In this document: positions 6,577-8,048 of the stretch, piece by piece
How positions within the stretch are numbered: position 1 is the first letter of the stretch
Layout: the number at the start of each line of letters is the position of its first letter
Assembly (NCBI GenBank): GCA_947458895.1
Contig: CANHBY010000040.1
Coordinates: 1-8,048, forward strand
From: Burkholderiales bacterium
Lineage (GTDB): Bacteria > Pseudomonadota > Gammaproteobacteria > Burkholderiales > Burkholderiaceae_C
DNA length: 8,048 nt
Direction of reading: 5' to 3'
Notes under the pieces: generated by a model
Told to the model about the DNA's origin: nothing
Databases searched by the model: none
The model's input: only the letters and a program-made list of their open reading frames with translations
Translations under genes and position numbers: made by a program

Positions 6577-7755
6577 ATGTCCGATATCGTGATCGTTGCC
6601 GCAGCCCGCACTGCCGTGGGTAAATTTGGCGGCACCCTGTCCAAGACCCCCGCAGCTGACCTCGGCGCGGCCGTGATTGCTGATTTGCTCAAGCGAACCA
6701 AGCTCACCGGCGACCAAATCAGCGAAGCCATTTTGGGTCAAGTGCTGACGGCCGGTGTCGGTCAAAACCCGGCACGTCAGGCGGTTCTGAAAGCCGGGTT
6801 GCCCCATAGCGTCTCAGCCCTGACCATCAACAAGGTCTGCGGTTCTGGGCTCAAGGCTGTGATGCTGGCCGCTCAGTCTCTGCGTGATGGCGACTCAGAA
6901 ATCGTGATCGCCGGCGGCCAGGAAAACATGAGCCTGTCCCCCCACGTTCTGGCAGGCTCGCGTGAGGGTCAGCGCATGGGCGACTGGAAAATGATCGACA
7001 GCATGATCGTTGACGGCCTGTGGGACGTCTACAACCAGTACCACATGGGCATCACCGCTGAAAATGTGGCCAAGAAATATGCCGTGAGCCGTGAAGACCA
7101 AGATGCTCTGGCATTGTCCTCGCAGCAAAAGGCGGCTGCCGCTCAAGACGCTGGCAAGTTCAAGGATGAAATCGTTCCTTTTAGCATTCCCCAGCGCAAG
7201 GGTGACCCCATCGTTTTTGACTCCGATGAATTCCTCAACCGCAAGACCGATGCGCAAGCTCTTGCTGGCTTGCGCCCTGCCTTCGACAAGGCTGGCAGCG
7301 TGACCGCAGGCAATGCCTCGGGCCTGAACGACGGTGCTGCCGCTGTGATGGTCATGACCGCCAAGAAGGCCGAGCAATTGGGCCTCAAGCCTCTGGCTCG
7401 CATTGCCAGCTACGCTTCTGCCGGCCTGGACCCCGCCTACATGGGCATGGGCCCTGTGCCTGCAGCTCGCAAGGCCCTCGAGCGCGCCGGTTGGAAAGCC
7501 ACCGATCTGGACCTGCTCGAAATCAATGAAGCCTTCGCCGCCCAAGCCTGCGCTGTCCACAAGGAAATGGGCTGGGACACCTCGAAGGTCAACGTCAATG
7601 GCGGCGCGATCGCCATCGGCCACCCGATCGGCGCGTCTGGCTGCCGGATTCTTGTCACGCTGCTGCATGAAATGCAACGTCGTGATGCGAAGAAGGGCAT
7701 TGCGTCCCTGTGCATTGGTGGCGGTATGGGCGTTGCCCTGACTGTTGAGCGTTGA
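6577..7755 (+). CDS. phaA: Acetyl-CoA acetyltransferase (biosynthetic beta-ketothiolase)
   Basis: PhaA condenses two acetyl-CoA to acetoacetyl-CoA, the first step of PHB synthesis, in the cytoplasm. The 392 residues begin with the typical [19 protein letters not shown] and span both thiolase halves. The acyl-carrying nucleophile is Cys88 (NKVCGSG), the NEAF motif lies at 317-320, the catalytic His349 sits in [10 protein letters not shown], and Cys379 in LCIGGGMG. This numbering matches C. necator PhaA (C88, H349, C379), which supports both the start chosen and the assignment. It lies between phaC and phaB on the same strand and is presumably part of one transcript. Other thiolases (AtoB, degradative FadA types) share the motifs, but length and context favour the biosynthetic enzyme. 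Nothing is broken or unusual in it. Confidence 0.97.
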   Translation: MSDIVIVAAARTAVGKFGGTLSKTPAADLGAAVIADLLKRTKLTGDQISEAILGQVLTAGVGQNPARQAVLKAGLPHSVSALTINKVCGSGLKAVMLAAQSLRDGDSEIVIAGGQENMSLSPHVLAGSREGQRMGDWKMIDSMIVDGLWDVYNQYHMGITAENVAKKYAVSREDQDALALSSQQKAAAAQDAGKFKDEIVPFSIPQRKGDPIVFDSDEFLNRKTDAQALAGLRPAFDKAGSVTAGNASGLNDGAAAVMVMTAKKAEQLGLKPLARIASYASAGLDPAYMGMGPVPAARKALERAGWKATDLDLLEINEAFAAQACAVHKEMGWDTSKVNVNGGAIAIGHPIGASGCRILVTLLHEMQRRDAKKGIASLCIGGGMGVALTVER

Positions 7756-7766
7756 GCTTGACGTTT

Positions 7767-7791
7767 CCGGGCTGAGCGGCGCTCAACCCGG
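7767..7791 (+). terminator. Intercistronic hairpin between phaA and phaB (terminator-like but without a U-tract)
   Basis: An 11-base inverted repeat with one mismatch encloses a GGC loop: left arm CCGGGCTGAGC (7767-7777), right arm GCTCAACCCGG (7781-7791). The stem is GC-rich, so it should be stable in RNA. It is followed by ATTCATCC, not a run of T, so it is a poor intrinsic terminator. A role in mRNA processing, decay protection or partial attenuation before phaB is more likely. The inverted repeat is seen directly; its function is inferred. Confidence 0.45.
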
Positions 7792-7821
7792 ATTCATCCA
7801 CACCCCTAAAAATCAACATTT

Positions 7822-7825
7822 GGAG
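7822..7825 (+). promoter_or_regulatory. Shine-Dalgarno site of phaB
   Basis: GGAG lies six bases before the ATG at 7832, the same spacing as for phaA. An in-frame ATG at 7826 sits directly after the site, with no spacing, so 7832 is the better start. Confidence 0.75.
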
Positions 7826-7831
7826 ATGAAC

Positions 7832-8048
7832 ATGAGTCAAAAAATTGCCTACGTCACCGGCGGTATGGGCGGCATTGGAACCTCTATGTGCCAACGCTTG
7901 CACCGCGACGGCTACAAAGTGATTGCGGGTTGCGGGCCAAGCCGCGACTTTCAAAAGTGGCTCGACGAGCAAAAGGCGCTCGGCTTCAACTTTTACGCCT
8001 CAGTGGGCAATGTGGGCGACTGGGATTCCACCGTGGCTGCGTTCGAGA
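7832..8048 (+). CDS. phaB: Acetoacetyl-CoA reductase (partial, N-terminal 72 codons)
   Basis: PhaB reduces acetoacetyl-CoA to (R)-3-hydroxybutyryl-CoA with NADPH, supplying the monomer for PhaC. Only the N-terminal 72 codons are present; the frame is still open at the right edge (the whole enzyme is about 246 aa in relatives). The short-chain dehydrogenase Rossmann motif TGGMGGIG is at 9-16. The stretch VIAGCGPSRD, then WLDEQKALGFNFYAS and NVGDWDST, is very close to what I recall of C. necator PhaB, including the CGP segment after the second strand. The catalytic Ser-Tyr-Lys residues lie beyond the window. The gene follows phaA after a 76-base spacer with a hairpin. FabG-type ketoacyl-ACP reductases share the fold, but this N-terminal signature and the operon make PhaB the clear choice. 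Confidence 0.95.
   Translation, partial: MSQKIAYVTGGMGGIGTSMCQRLHRDGYKVIAGCGPSRDFQKWLDEQKALGFNFYASVGNVGDWDSTVAAFE

Noticed and set aside
6895..7677. A 260-codon open frame antisense to phaA
   Set aside because: Same codon-register effect as over phaC; the plus strand encodes an intact thiolase with all catalytic residues.

Overview
The window looks like chromosomal DNA of a betaproteobacterium in the order Burkholderiales, most likely family Comamonadaceae. It is GC-rich (about 60% by eye) and carries the phaC-phaA-phaB order of the Cupriavidus/Comamonadaceae type. The protein matches behind this placement are recalled by eye, not searched, so the genus is left open.

The left part (1-3558, minus strand) reads, in transcription order, as three genes. 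First is a NUDIX hydrolase with an N-terminal zinc ribbon. Its stop overlaps the start of the second gene by four bases (ATGA). The second gene is a type I secretion permease/ATPase of the LapB/LssB type, whose N-terminal C39-like domain has lost the peptidase residues. The third, 22 bases further on, is an HlyD/LapC-type membrane fusion protein that runs off the left edge. The two secretion genes are the inner-membrane half of a system that normally exports large RTX-type adhesins. Neither the exported protein nor the TolC-like outer-membrane channel is in the window.

The middle (3559-4691) has a 122-base divergent spacer and then pgeF on the plus strand (laccase-domain peptidoglycan editing factor, YfiH family). 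A small two-helix membrane protein lies on the minus strand, and the last 23 codons of its reading frame are written antisense over the conserved 3' end of pgeF.

The right part (4692-8048, plus strand) is a polyhydroxybutyrate operon. An AT-rich spacer holds a perfect TATAAT box. It is followed by phaC (class I PHA synthase, GTG start with a strong Shine-Dalgarno), phaA (acetyl-CoA acetyltransferase) and the first 72 codons of phaB (acetoacetyl-CoA reductase), cut by the right edge. PhaA condenses two acetyl-CoA, PhaB reduces acetoacetyl-CoA to (R)-3-hydroxybutyryl-CoA with NADPH, and PhaC polymerises it. A hairpin with a possible alternative fold lies between phaA and phaB.

There are no tRNA or rRNA genes, insertion sequences or CRISPR arrays, and no gene-free stretch over 300 bases. 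Most of the content is ordinary. The points worth a second look are the NUDIX/transporter overlap, the in-register antisense overlap at the pgeF end, and the phaA-phaB hairpin. I do not see a convincing new system.
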